Assembly: GCA_963717125.1 (NCBI GenBank)
Contig: CAVQVG010000019.1
Coordinates: 434,001-498,000 of the forward strand
Source: RYN-230 sp963717125
GTDB lineage: Bacteria; Actinomycetota; Actinomycetes; Streptosporangiales; Streptosporangiaceae
Direction of reading: 5' to 3'
Length of the DNA stretch: 64,000 nt
The notes below the pieces were generated by a model. That model made no database searches. It saw only the letters and a list, made by a program, of their open reading frames with translations, and was not told the DNA's origin. A program made the position numbers and the translations under genes. Below, piece after piece: positions 42,525 to 52,028 of this stretch (positions are counted from its first letter, which is position 1; every line of letters begins with the position of its first letter).

Positions 42525-43528
42525 AGGGCGGGGAGCCCGGCTGTGCCGTGCAGGAGACGCGCCTCGACACTGCTCGGATCCGGGCTGCTCGCCGGGTGAT
42601 CGACCCGATTTTCCTCGACACTCCGCTGTACCGCTGCGAGGCGCTGGAGCCCGACCTCGGGTGCACGGTGAGCATCAAGCTCGAAACGGCGAACCCAGTC
42701 CGCAGCTTCAAGGCCCGCGGCACCGAGGTAGTCGCGAGCCTGCTCGCCGGCAATAGCTCGCGAGCCGTGGTGTGTGCCAGCGCGGGCAACCTTGGCCAAG
42801 CCCTCGCTTGGTCCGGTCGCGGCCGGGGGCTCGACGTCACCGTCGTGGCATCCCGCTTTGCGCCTGCGGCCAAGCTTGATCGCATCCGCGCATTGGACGC
42901 CAGGTTGGAGCTGGTGGACGGCGACTTCGACATGGCCCGCGAGCGGGCGGATGCCCTCGCGCGGTACGACGGCATCCGGCTGGTCGAAGACAGCCTGGAC
43001 ATCGAGACCTGCGAGGGCGCGGCGACCATCGGCCTGGAACTGGCGGACACCGCAGCGTCGTTCGACGCCGTCCTGATTGCTCTCGGCGGCGGAGCGCTGG
43101 CCACCGGTGTGGGTCATGTGATGAAAGCCCAGGCGCCCGGCGTCGAGGTGATCTGCATCCAGCCGCTGGGCGCACCGGCGATGACACACTCGTGGCGCCA
43201 ACGGCGCGTCGTCACCACCGACTCGACCAGCACCATCGCTGACGGCGTCGCCGGCAGGCGTCCCATCCCGGCCGTCCTGGACGACCTCCTCCTGGTCGCT
43301 GACGACGCCGTCCTGGTCCAGGAGGCGTCGATCATCGCCGGTATGCGGATGCTCCTCGACCACGCTGGCCTCGTCGCCGAACCGTCGGCGGCGCTCGGCA
43401 TCGCCGCGATCCTCGAAGACCGTGACCGCTTCGCCGGCCGGCACGTAGTCACCATCGTGTGCGGCAGCAACGTCAACGTAGACGCCTATCACCGCTGGGT
43501 CGGTGCGGCTCCCATCCACAGGTCTTGA
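42521..43528 (+). CDS. PLP-dependent threonine/serine dehydratase family enzyme
   Basis: An intact 335-residue fold-type II enzyme, unlike the frameshifted relative at 38.1 kb. The PLP Lys is in VRSFKARGTEVV, the Asn/Gly loop reads CASAGNLGQALAW, the glycine phosphate loop reads ALGGGALATGVG, and the C-terminal region is VTIVCGSNVNVDAY. The loop has SAGN rather than S-x-GNH, a deviation that suggests a substrate other than threonine. It starts at GTG 42521, overlapping the DHFR-like stop by 4 nt. Confidence 0.85.
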   Translation: MKGGEPGCAVQETRLDTARIRAARRVIDPIFLDTPLYRCEALEPDLGCTVSIKLETANPVRSFKARGTEVVASLLAGNSSRAVVCASAGNLGQALAWSGRGRGLDVTVVASRFAPAAKLDRIRALDARLELVDGDFDMARERADALARYDGIRLVEDSLDIETCEGAATIGLELADTAASFDAVLIALGGGALATGVGHVMKAQAPGVEVICIQPLGAPAMTHSWRQRRVVTTDSTSTIADGVAGRRPIPAVLDDLLLVADDAVLVQEASIIAGMRMLLDHAGLVAEPSAALGIAAILEDRDRFAGRHVVTIVCGSNVNVDAYHRWVGAAPIHRS

Positions 43529-43617
43529 CAATTGCTCTACGCAGCACGACGGCGCTATGCGGTCCAGACACCATAGGTCAGAGCAATGGCACAGTTTTGC
43601 CCCCCCAGGCGGGTCCC

Positions 43618-44850
43618 CTACTCACCCGCGATGACGACGGCGGTGTTGTGGCCTCCGAACCCGGCCGCGTTGACAAGGATCGCCGCGCCGACAGGCAGCG
43701 GACGGGCTGTCTCGCGGACCACGTCCAGGTCGATGGCGGGGTCCAGGTTGTCTAGGTTGCGGGTGGGGGGAACGACCTTGTCGTGGACGGAAATGGCGGC
43801 CACCGCGGCGGACACCGCGCCTGACGCACCTATCATGTGGCCGAACGACGACTTCAGCGCGGTCACGCCGATGCCACTCAGGGCGCCGTTGAACGCCTTC
43901 TTCAGCGCTTCAGTCTCTGCCAGGTCTCCCTGAACGGTGGCCGTCGCGTGGGCACTGACACAGGAGATATCCGTGGGGCCGATCTCCGCCGCGCGCAGCG
44001 CCTTGCCAATGGCCTCGGCGTTCCAGCGGCCCGTGGGGTCGGGCGCCACGAGGTGGGAACCGTCGCAGGTCGAGCCCGCCCCCGCGACCCGTGCCCAGAT
44101 CCGCGCGCCCCGGCCCTCGGCGTGACGGCGGCGCTCCATCACCAGGACGGCCGCCCCTTCCCCCAGCACAAATCCGTCCCGGTCGCGGTCGAACGGCCGC
44201 GACGCGTGCGGCGGATCATCGTGCCGGGAGGACAATGCCCGCAACGCCGCAAATGCGGATAGCGTGACCGGGTGGACGATGGCTTCGGTTCCCCCGGCCA
44301 GCGCCAGGTCGATCTCGTCGTCGCGGAACAGGCGCATCGCGTGGGCAATGGCGTCGGCCCCGGAGGCGCAGGCGCTCGCGAGCGATACGGCCGCCGCCCG
44401 GGCGCCTATCTCGGTGGCCAGCAGCGCGGAGCTGGCGTTGGCCATGATGCCCGTAATGGTGTGGGCGGGCATGCCGATCGGACCTTTTACCAGGTAACGG
44501 TCATACAGCCCGAGCAGGATGGTTAGCCCGCCCATACCGGTCGCGACGACCGAGGCGACCCGGGACGGCTCAGCCTCCGGGGCACCAGCGTCCGCCCACG
44601 CTTCCCGGCCGGCCTGCAGGGCCAGGTGGACGGACCGGTCATGGCGCACTTTCTCCCGTCGGCTGACCCGGGTCAGGGCACCGTCGTCCACCGGGGCGTA
44701 CAGATACACCGGCGTCTGCCCACGCTGGTCTTCCGGCAGCAGCGTAACCCCGGAGTCACCGCGCAGCAGTGCCTGCATGGTGGATCGGGCGTCACCGCCC
44801 ACCGGCGAGACAATACCTAGCCCGGTAATGACGACGTCATCGGATGGCAT
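43618..44850 (-). CDS. Beta-ketoacyl-ACP synthase (KAS II-like), stand-alone
   Basis: A 410-residue condensing enzyme with the thiolase fold. Catalytic triad: Cys in SLASACASGADA, His in SAHATATVQGD (normally N-A-H-G-T-S-T) and His in KSSFGHMIGASGAV. The changed residues around the first His mark it as divergent from housekeeping FabF. It would extend an acyl chain on the ACP encoded just upstream, whose stop it overlaps by 14 nt. No acyltransferase, ketoreductase or chain-length factor is adjacent. It may make a specialised acyl group with host FAS parts. Confidence 0.88.
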   Translation of the reverse strand: MPSDDVVITGLGIVSPVGGDARSTMQALLRGDSGVTLLPEDQRGQTPVYLYAPVDDGALTRVSRREKVRHDRSVHLALQAGREAWADAGAPEAEPSRVASVVATGMGGLTILLGLYDRYLVKGPIGMPAHTITGIMANASSALLATEIGARAAAVSLASACASGADAIAHAMRLFRDDEIDLALAGGTEAIVHPVTLSAFAALRALSSRHDDPPHASRPFDRDRDGFVLGEGAAVLVMERRRHAEGRGARIWARVAGAGSTCDGSHLVAPDPTGRWNAEAIGKALRAAEIGPTDISCVSAHATATVQGDLAETEALKKAFNGALSGIGVTALKSSFGHMIGASGAVSAAVAAISVHDKVVPPTRNLDNLDPAIDLDVVRETARPLPVGAAILVNAAGFGGHNTAVVIAGE

Positions 44851-45160
44851 CGGTGGGCCGTTCCTCGTCCCCGGCGCCGGCCGGCGTGCCGGCGTCCCCG
44901 GCAGGCTGGGCTGCTTGCAGTGCCATGAGGGTGGCGATCACGCCGCCCACTGTCTCAAGCTCCTTGAGTTGGCTGTCGGGTATGCAGAGCTGAAGGCGAT
45001 CTTCCAGGTCGCTGACGAACTCAAGCAGGTCAACTGAATCCATTCCCAGGGAGCGCAGTCGCGTCTGCGGTGTTGCGTTGCTAAGGTCCTCATCCAGGGC
45101 TTCCTCAGCGACTTTCTTCACCAGCTCCATTAATTCTTCTTCTTGCAGAACCTTCGCCAT
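44837..45160 (-). CDS. Acyl carrier protein with C-terminal tail
   Basis: A protein of about 107 residues. The carrier domain has the phosphopantetheine Ser in LGMDSVDLLEFVSDLEDRL (about residue 41), flanked by acidic helices II and III. The last ~25 residues (PAGDAGTPAGAGDEERPTDA) are a low-complexity tail absent from ordinary ACPs. The ATG at 45160 has a strong GAGGAGGCT site. It is coupled to the following ketosynthase and probably serves it exclusively. Confidence 0.9.
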   Translation of the reverse strand: MAKVLQEEELMELVKKVAEEALDEDLSNATPQTRLRSLGMDSVDLLEFVSDLEDRLQLCIPDSQLKELETVGGVIATLMALQAAQPAGDAGTPAGAGDEERPTDAIR

Positions 45161-45212
45161 TAGCGTGTAGCCTCCTCTTCTGGCGTTATGATACGTGGCC
45201 GGGGGTCTGCGA

Positions 45213-46706
45213 TCATGAGGGCTGCGGCCTGGCGAGTTCCTCCTCGACCCGGCCGCCGAAGCTGGTCGTCGGGTCGGAGTAGAAGGTCGACTTCCCGACG
45301 CGCTGGGCGACGAACGAGAGCAGCAGGCCGGTCGCCGCGAGCCCGAAGCCAAACCCGATTTGCACTCCGTTGAGCAACCCTGTGGCCAGCGTGTAGATGA
45401 TCACGAAAGCCATGAACGCTGCGCCTAGCCCTGGCAGCACCCCGCCGAGGACGAAGTTCGACGCGCTGCGCATGATGATCCGCCGGTAGTACCAGACCGC
45501 CGTGCTCGCGCTAAGCAGGTAGAACATCGCCGCTATCAAGCCAAGGGTGGCGGTGATGTCGGCGAGGGCCTTGCCGATCGAGCCGATCAGCGTCGAGCCC
45601 CACAGGAAAATCACGTTCAGCAGGCCGAACAGGATCGTAGCGTTCCACGGGGTGCGGTATTTGGCGTTGACCTCGCCGAACCAGCCCGGAAACACACGGT
45701 CGCGGCCCATGGCGAACGAGATTCGCGACGCGCTCACGATGGCGGCCAGGAGCGAGGCGAGCGTGCCGCCGAGCACGGCGACGATCATGACCTGCTTCCA
45801 TGCGCTGCCGCCAATCAGGTTGCCGACGTAGGCCAGGATGTTGGCCGCGTTGGCTTGCATCGCGCCGTTGGGCGCGACGCCTTGCAGGCAGAAGATGACC
45901 CCTGCGTAAATGACGAATAGCAGCACCACGCTGGTCACCCCCGCCGGACCGGCCTTTTTGCCCTTGGCCTCCTCGCCCACATAGGCGGCGGTGTCCCAGC
46001 CGGAGTATAGAAAGATGGCCAGTAGCATCCCGGTGACCAGCGCGCCGAAGCCACCGGCGCCGCTGATGGTGAACCATGAGCTGGACACGTGCACCGTGTG
46101 GTGCAGGTGATGGCCGTAAATGCCGATGAAGGCCGCGATGGAGAAGCCGACCAGCAGGCCGTACTCGAAGATAGCCCAGCCCCACGAGAACCGGGCCGTC
46201 AGCTTGATTCCAAGCGCCGCGACGACCAGGACGAGGAGGTCGAACGCAGTCCCGACGCCGGCGACGGCGTGGGCGTTGTTGGCTGCGGAGTTGCTGAAGA
46301 AGCTCAGCATGTAGGTGCCGAGCGGAATGGTCAGGCTGGTCGTGCCGACCGAATAGTACATCAGCATGATCCAGCCGGCGAAGAATCCAGCGTGCGGGCT
46401 CACCGCCCGGCCGACCCAGGAGTACGTCGCGCCGGCGCTGGGCTGCCAGGCGTTGAGCCGCTGGTATCCGATTGCGATGCCGAGCATCGGGATGAAGCAG
46501 ATCAGAATGGGCAGTAAGGAAGCATAGTTGACGGCGGCAAGCAGGGCGGCCAGCGTGACCGCAATGCTCTGCGTGGGGCCGGAGCTGGCCATGGCCATGA
46601 CCACGACGTCGCCCATGCGCAGGGCGCCCGCCCTGAGGCTGCGGCCCGGATGACCAGGAGACTGCGCTCCGGCCGGGGCCGGATCACTGCTGGCCTGCGA
46701 TGACAT
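45213..46706 (-). CDS. APC family permease
   Basis: A 497-residue membrane protein with about 12-14 hydrophobic helices, in the amino acid-polyamine-organocation superfamily. Start region GDVVVMAMASSGPTQSIAVTLAALL, then QPSAGATYSWVGRAVSPHAGFFAGW, YSGWDTAAYVGEEAKGKK and ISFAMGRDRVFPGWFGEVNAKYRTP are typical. It would import an amino acid or amine. It lies 52 bp before the ACP gene on the same strand, so it may share its transcript. The start at 46706 follows CGGAGATG. Confidence 0.9.
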   Translation of the reverse strand: MSSQASSDPAPAGAQSPGHPGRSLRAGALRMGDVVVMAMASSGPTQSIAVTLAALLAAVNYASLLPILICFIPMLGIAIGYQRLNAWQPSAGATYSWVGRAVSPHAGFFAGWIMLMYYSVGTTSLTIPLGTYMLSFFSNSAANNAHAVAGVGTAFDLLVLVVAALGIKLTARFSWGWAIFEYGLLVGFSIAAFIGIYGHHLHHTVHVSSSWFTISGAGGFGALVTGMLLAIFLYSGWDTAAYVGEEAKGKKAGPAGVTSVVLLFVIYAGVIFCLQGVAPNGAMQANAANILAYVGNLIGGSAWKQVMIVAVLGGTLASLLAAIVSASRISFAMGRDRVFPGWFGEVNAKYRTPWNATILFGLLNVIFLWGSTLIGSIGKALADITATLGLIAAMFYLLSASTAVWYYRRIIMRSASNFVLGGVLPGLGAAFMAFVIIYTLATGLLNGVQIGFGFGLAATGLLLSFVAQRVGKSTFYSDPTTSFGGRVEEELARPQPS

Positions 46707-46880
46707 AACGCATCTCCGTCTAGTTCGGGAGCGCTCCTCCGCTCGGAGAAGACATCGTGCCATTATTGCGCACGCCAGGCCGGCTCTAACAAGATCGCTA
46801 AGCAATCGGCTGGTAAGATTGGCGCGGAAGTGAGAGCAAATGGAAACTATGATATTTCTTCTTGATAGCGGGGAGTGAGA

Positions 46881-47699
46881 ATGGCACAACGACCTGAGAC
46901 TATCGCAGTCGACGGTGCAGAGCTCCATTACGAGAGCGTTGGCCGCGGGCCTGCCTTGCTCACCATCGGCGGCGCTGGAGCCGGCGCTCTCGAGTTCCGA
47001 AGGGTCGCCAGGCGTCTTGCTAAGGAGTTCCGAGTCATTAGCTATGACCGCCGTGGCACTCTGCAAAGCACGGGCCGAACGGACCACGCTATGAATGTCG
47101 GCCAAGAGAGCTGCGACATCGTCACCCTGCTCGACGCGCTCGAAGTTCGGCAAGCGATCGTATTCGCCACGTGCGTCGGCGCATCCGTGGGCTTTGATTT
47201 AACGGCACGATATCCAAACTATGTACGGGCGTATATCGTCCACGAGCCTCTCACTATAAGAATACTGCCTGATTTCGACGAGCAGCGAGCTTTCTTCCAG
47301 GACCTTTGCCGTCTGAACGAGCGTCAAGGCCCCATCGCGGCGTACTTGGCATGGACGGACTCAATCGGGCTTGATTCCGAACCTACGTTCGGGCGGAAAT
47401 CTGTCGCGCGCGCTAAGAGAGATGGGGACTTTGTCTTTCGTCATCAGGTTATGGAGATGCTTGAGTTCATGCCGGATCTCGCAGCGATCAAGGAAGCCGG
47501 CACGTGTACGCTGGTTGCCGCTGGCGAAGGCGGCCTGTCAGGCAACTACCGATACGTACGCTGCGCCCGGGCTATGGCGGACACACTCGGCTGCGCACTG
47601 GTGACTTTCCCCGGACATCACCACGCTTACGAAGACCGGCCCGACGAATTCGCCCAGTCGTTGGCTGAGACCATCCATAAATTCTGTCCAGAGACCTAA
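46881..47699 (+). CDS. Alpha/beta hydrolase with probable Cys nucleophile
   Basis: A 272-residue alpha/beta hydrolase from an ATG behind GGGGAG. The fold is clear: LTIGGAGAGALEFRRVA, VISYDRRGTLQSTG, and the C-terminal His in PGHHHAYEDRPDEFAQ. At the nucleophile elbow the residues read VFATCVGASVGFDLTARYP, so Cys stands where the G-x-S-x-G Ser is expected. The gene is visibly lower in GC than its neighbours (many A/T third positions), which suggests recent acquisition. It is divergent from the APC permease. Confidence 0.8.
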   Translation: MAQRPETIAVDGAELHYESVGRGPALLTIGGAGAGALEFRRVARRLAKEFRVISYDRRGTLQSTGRTDHAMNVGQESCDIVTLLDALEVRQAIVFATCVGASVGFDLTARYPNYVRAYIVHEPLTIRILPDFDEQRAFFQDLCRLNERQGPIAAYLAWTDSIGLDSEPTFGRKSVARAKRDGDFVFRHQVMEMLEFMPDLAAIKEAGTCTLVAAGEGGLSGNYRYVRCARAMADTLGCALVTFPGHHHAYEDRPDEFAQSLAETIHKFCPET

Positions 47700-47784
47700 T
47701 CGCGCGCATGCCTCCGGATTGTGGCTGGCACGGTCACGTTCACCGACGAATTCGCCGCCACGGTGGACCGGGTGGCCGCCATCC

Positions 47785-49336
47785 ATGCCGCCGCTGACCT
47801 CACGCCGCCGCCTGGCGGTGCTGGCCACGGTCTGCCTGGCCGTGTTCGCCATCGACCTGGACACCACCATCGTCAATATCGCCCTCCCGTCGCTTAGCAG
47901 GCAACTGGGGGCCGGGACGAGCACCCTGCAATGGGTGGTCAACGGGTACAGCCTGGCCTTCGCCGCTTTGGTGCTGACCGGCGGATCGCTCGGCGACCGG
48001 TTTGGCCGCCGTCCGGTCCTCGTCACGGGCCTGCTCGGCTTTGCGGCGGCATCCGCTCTGGGCGGCGTCGTGCACCACGCCGGGGCACTGGTCGTCCTCC
48101 GGTTCATGATGGGTGCCTTCGACGCGCTGATCTACCCCACCACTTTGTCGGTCATCATCAGCGCCTATCCCGACCGGGCCGAGAGAGCCCGGGCCATCGG
48201 GGTATGGGGCGCCGTCACCGGCCTGGGCGTGGCGGTGGGACCGGTCACCGGCGGGCTGCTGCTGGCTCACTTCTGGTACGGGTCGGTGTTCTGGGCCCTG
48301 GTCCCCGCGGCCCTGATCGCCGCGATCGCCGCGATGCTGATCGTCCCAGAGTCACGCCAGCCCGGTGCCGCCCGCATCGACCTGCCCGGGCTGCTGGTCT
48401 CCTCCGCAGCGATCGGCCTGCTCGTCTACACCATCATCGAGGCTCCCGATCGCGGCTGGGGGGCCGCGTCCAGTATCGCGGGATTCGCCGGCACGGCCCT
48501 GCTCGGGACGGCGTTCGTGGTCGTGGAGCGGCACACCGCCGAGCCGATGCTTGACGTCACCCTGTTCAAAGTGCCAGCCTTCTCCGCCGCGAGCGGTTCG
48601 GTGACCATCGCCTTCTTCGCGCTGTTGGGCTTCATCTTCCTCATCACGCAGTACTTCCAGCTCATCCGCGGCTACGGCACCCTGTTCAACTGGCGTGCGG
48701 ATCCTCCCCGTCGCGCTAAGCATCGCCGCCGGGTCCGCAGCCGGCGCAAGCCTGGCCGTCCGGATCGGCACCCGCGTCATCGTCACCTGCGGCCTGATCT
48801 TGTTCGGCCTGGTGTTCGCGTGGATCGCCGGCTCGCCGGTCACCGAGCCCTACCCGCAGATCGCCGCCCAGATGGTGATCATGGGCACCGCACTCGGGCT
48901 GATCAGCACCCCGGCTACCGAGTCCATCCTGTCCGTACTACCCCCGGCCAGGGCCGGAACCGGCTCAGCGGTCAACGACGCCACCCGCGAGGCAGGCGGT
49001 GCCCTGGGCGTTGCCGTCATCGGCAGCGTCTTCAGCAGCGTGTACCTGCACAAACTGGCTGCCACGCGGATACCCGCGCTTCCCGCGTCCGCCTACGCCG
49101 CGGCACGCAGTTCGGTAGCCGCGGCACTGGGCGTCGCGCGCCACAACCCGGACTCACTCTCCTTGACTCAGGACGTGACCACCTCGTTCATGGCGGGCCT
49201 GCACGTCGCCTGCGTGGTGATCGCACTGGTCTGCTGGGCCGGCGCCGCCGCCGCCCTGCGCCTCCCCGGCCGCCAGTCGGCGCGCCACGGAATCACCCCG
49301 GTGAGGCGACGGGCGTTGAGCAAGTCAGGGCGTTAG
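47785..49336 (+). pseudogene. MFS drug exporter (DHA2/EmrB type), frameshifted
   Basis: The N-terminal ~300 residues are in frame from the ATG at 47785: AIDLDTTIVNIALPSLSRQL, the DHA2 motif LGDRFGRRPVLV, and helices to FLITQYFQLIRGYGTL. Near 48690 an extra base shifts the frame; VRILPVALSIAAGSAAGASLA onward continues in the second frame to 49336. In that frame the remaining helices and PARAGTGSAVNDATREAGGALGVAV follow. An intact exporter would have ~515 residues and 14 helices. As read it is broken, unless the base is a sequencing error. Confidence 0.8.
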
Positions 49337-49364
49337 GGCGGACGACGTGATCAGTGCGACCCGG

Positions 49365-50225
49365 TCAGACGAACAGCGGCTCGGCCCCCGTCCGGTCGAG
49401 CAGCGCGCTCATCGCCGCGTCGGCCGGCGCCCCGGTGAACCGGCTGGCCGCGTCAAGCACCTTCGGGAGCAAGTCCACGTCCCCCACGCTGTCGAGGAAC
49501 ACCCCGGGGCGGCTCATCGCCCACCACACGCCGAGATCGATATCGTCCTGCTGCTCAAGCGGCTCGTACCAGGTCGCCCGGGTGTGCGGACGGCCCGCCC
49601 AGGGGCGCAGCGCGATCGACTTGATCGTCTGCACCGCGACGCGCCGCTCGCGGCAGGTCTCGTACAGGGCGTTGAAGTTGTCCGCGTAGTACGGGTTCTG
49701 CATGGTGATGAAGTTGTATGGGAGCAGCACCGAATCGAAGCCGAACCGCTCGAGGCTGCGGCGGTGCGTCGCGGCGATCTGGCTGCCGTGGCCGGTCACC
49801 CCGATCCAGCGGATGAGACCCTGCTCCCGGGCTTCAAGGGCGGCCTCGAGCGCCCCGCCAGGACTCAGGGCGGTGTCCCACTCGATCGGATCGGCCAGGG
49901 CGTGCAACTGCCAGAGGTCAACGTGGTCAACGCCCATCCGGTCCAGGGACCGGTGCAGTTCCTCGCGGGCCCCGGCTGCGGTGCGATCGTCGCCCTTGGT
50001 GGCCAGGAAGAACCGGCCCGGTTCGCGCTGCAGCCACGGCCGGATGCGCACCTCCGCCTCGCCGTAGGACGAGGCCACGTCCAGATGGTTCACCCCGTGG
50101 GAGAGCAGGAGGTCCAGGGTCTCGTCCGCGACCCGCTGGGAGACCTGCGCGAGACCCGCCCCTCCGAAGATCACCCGGCTGCTCTGGTGGCCGGTGCGGC
50201 CGAACTCTGCCTGTTCGATAGGCAC
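49365..50225 (-). CDS. Aldo/keto reductase
   Basis: A 286-residue (beta/alpha)8 reductase. Catalytic residues appear as HLDVASSYGEAEVRIRPWL (Asp and Tyr), Lys in FFLATKGDD, and the usual His position in VDLWQLHALADP. The ending is shorter than in many AKRs. NADPH-linked carbonyl reduction is expected. It stands alone, convergent with the exporter and divergent from larE across 232 bp. Confidence 0.9.
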   Translation of the reverse strand: MPIEQAEFGRTGHQSSRVIFGGAGLAQVSQRVADETLDLLLSHGVNHLDVASSYGEAEVRIRPWLQREPGRFFLATKGDDRTAAGAREELHRSLDRMGVDHVDLWQLHALADPIEWDTALSPGGALEAALEAREQGLIRWIGVTGHGSQIAATHRRSLERFGFDSVLLPYNFITMQNPYYADNFNALYETCRERRVAVQTIKSIALRPWAGRPHTRATWYEPLEQQDDIDLGVWWAMSRPGVFLDSVGDVDLLPKVLDAASRFTGAPADAAMSALLDRTGAEPLFV

Positions 50226-50457
50226 GAGACCTCCCGAAGTACCGAAAGCTGAATCTGAGGGTACAGCCGATCGCGGCGGCAGGTCGGCGCAAGCGCGCCG
50301 AAGCGTATAGTCCGAATCATAAGATCAGCTGCGGTATGGCGGGCGATCGACGAGGGATGGGATTGGCTGCCTGGCGGGGGATAAACCGGCAGTGGGCAAT
50401 GGCGCGCCATGCGCAGATCACCGCGGCGCGGCCCGGGTGACGTGAGAAGGGAACGGC

Positions 50458-51288
50458 GTGCCTGACGGGCTTGACGCGCTGGCCGGCCAGCTGACCGAGC
50501 GTCTGGCCGGATTGGGCAGCGCCCTGATCGCGTTCTCCGGCGGGGTGGACTCCTCTCTGGTCGCTGCGCTGGCCGCCCGGTCGCTCGGGGAACAAGCCCT
50601 CGCCGTCACCGCCGTCTCGCCGGCCCTCGCGTCCGGGGAGCTGGACGGCGCCCGGTCGGTGGCCCGGGCGGTAGGCGTCCGGCACGAGCTGATCAGTACG
50701 GCCGAGCTGGAGCGCGACGACTACCGGCGCAACGACCGCTTCCGCTGCTACTACTGCAAATCCGAGTTGTACGAGCGGCTGGCCGCCCTGGCCCGGCGCC
50801 GCGGATTCGCCGCCGTGCTGTCCGGCGCCAACGCCGACGACACGGGTGACTGGCGGCCCGGGCTGCGCGCGGCGGCCGAGCACGGTGTCCGGCATCCCCT
50901 GCTGGAGGCGTCCGTGGGGAAGGACCAGGTGCGGGCGCTGGCGCAGCACCTGGGAGTTCCGAGTGCGGACAAGCCCGCGTCGCCCTGTCTGGCATCGCGG
51001 CTGCCTTACGGCACCCCGGTCAGCGCCGATGTGCTGTCGCAGGTAGACCGGGCCGAGCTGAGCCTGAAGCAGCGCGGCTACCGCGAACTGCGGGTGCGGC
51101 ATTTCGGTGATCTCGGCCGGGTGCAGCTCGGCGCGGCTGACCTGCCGCGGGCGGCGGACCCGGACGAGCACGCGGCGGTGCTGGACTGCGTCCGGGCGGC
51201 TGGATATCAGCGCGCGGAGATCGACGAGCGGCCGTTGCGGTCCGGTTCGCTGAACCTCGACGTCACTCCGGTCAGCCGTGGCGGCTGA
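50458..51288 (+). CDS. larE: LarE, ATP-dependent sacrificial sulfur transferase
   Basis: A 276-residue PP-loop protein: pyrophosphatase motif AFSGGVDSSLVAALAA (~residue 24), ALAVTAVSP and RNDRFRCYYCKSELYERL. The conserved Cys that donates sulfur in single-Cys LarE lies in KPASPCLASRLPYGTPV (about residue 180). LarE thiolates the pyridinium-dicarboxylate intermediate during nickel-pincer nucleotide synthesis. First gene of larEBC; the GTG start follows GAGAAGGGAA. Confidence 0.93.
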   Translation: MPDGLDALAGQLTERLAGLGSALIAFSGGVDSSLVAALAARSLGEQALAVTAVSPALASGELDGARSVARAVGVRHELISTAELERDDYRRNDRFRCYYCKSELYERLAALARRRGFAAVLSGANADDTGDWRPGLRAAAEHGVRHPLLEASVGKDQVRALAQHLGVPSADKPASPCLASRLPYGTPVSADVLSQVDRAELSLKQRGYRELRVRHFGDLGRVQLGAADLPRAADPDEHAAVLDCVRAAGYQRAEIDERPLRSGSLNLDVTPVSRGG

Positions 51289-51422
51289 GGCTCCGGGTAC
51301 GCCTGGGGCGCCCGGGACGGCGCCCGGGCGGCGCCCGGGCGGCGGCCGGGGCGGCGGGCGTCCCGCTGGGCGAGTTCGCCCTGCTGGACGTAGATCGTCG
51401 GCGGCGGACCGGCGTCCCGGAA

Positions 51423-52028
51423 GTGGTTTTCGGCGAAGCCAAGACGTCCGAGCAGATCTTCGCGCTGCTGGCCGAGTTGCGGGCCCGCGATCCGGAGGCA
51501 CCGGCCCTGGCGACACGCTGCCCGGCCGGCGTCCTGGACGAGGCGGCCACCCGTTTCCCTGGCGACGTCGTACACGCCGATCAAGTGGCCGGAACGGTCG
51601 CCGTCGGGACGTTGCCGCCCGCGCGCGGCAACGTGCTGGTCGTGACGGCCGGCACCACGGACCTGAAAGTGGCCCGGGAATGTGCTGCGACGCTGGCCGT
51701 GCTGGGCGTCCGCGCGGATGTCCTCGCCGACGTGGGTGTGGCCGGGCTCGGGCGGCTGCTGTCCCGGCTAGACGACCTGCGCGCCGCCGAGTGTGTGGTG
51801 GTCGTGGCTGGGATGGACGGTGCCCTGCCGAGTGTGGTCGCCGGACTGGTCAGCGCGCCGGTGATCGGCGTGCCAACCAGTGTCGGCTACGGCGTCGCGG
51901 CGGGTGGCCTGGCCGCAGCGGCCAGCATGCTCGCCTCGTGCAGCCCGGGTCTGGTCGTCGTCAACATCGACAACGGGTTCGGGGCGGCGGCGCACGCTGC
52001 CAAGATCATCCGCGCGGTGCACCGATGA
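51423..52028 (+). CDS. larB: LarB, NaAD carboxylase/hydrolase, with unclear N-terminus
   Basis: The PurE-like LarB domain is complete: VVFGEAKTSEQIFALLAEL, VVTAGTTDLKVARECA, VLADVGVAGLGRLL, VVVAGMDGALPSVVAGLVSAPVIGVPTSVGYG and NIDNGFGAAAHAAKI. LarB carboxylates and hydrolyses nicotinic acid adenine dinucleotide, the first step of cofactor synthesis. Homology continues upstream in frame (LGEFALLDVDRRRRTGVPE, to ~51366), but no ATG, GTG or TTG is available there. The usual ~50-residue N-terminal helix region is replaced by GC-rich low-complexity sequence. GTG 51423 is given only as the first legal start. Confidence 0.85.
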   Translation: MVFGEAKTSEQIFALLAELRARDPEAPALATRCPAGVLDEAATRFPGDVVHADQVAGTVAVGTLPPARGNVLVVTAGTTDLKVARECAATLAVLGVRADVLADVGVAGLGRLLSRLDDLRAAECVVVVAGMDGALPSVVAGLVSAPVIGVPTSVGYGVAAGGLAAAASMLASCSPGLVVVNIDNGFGAAAHAAKIIRAVHR

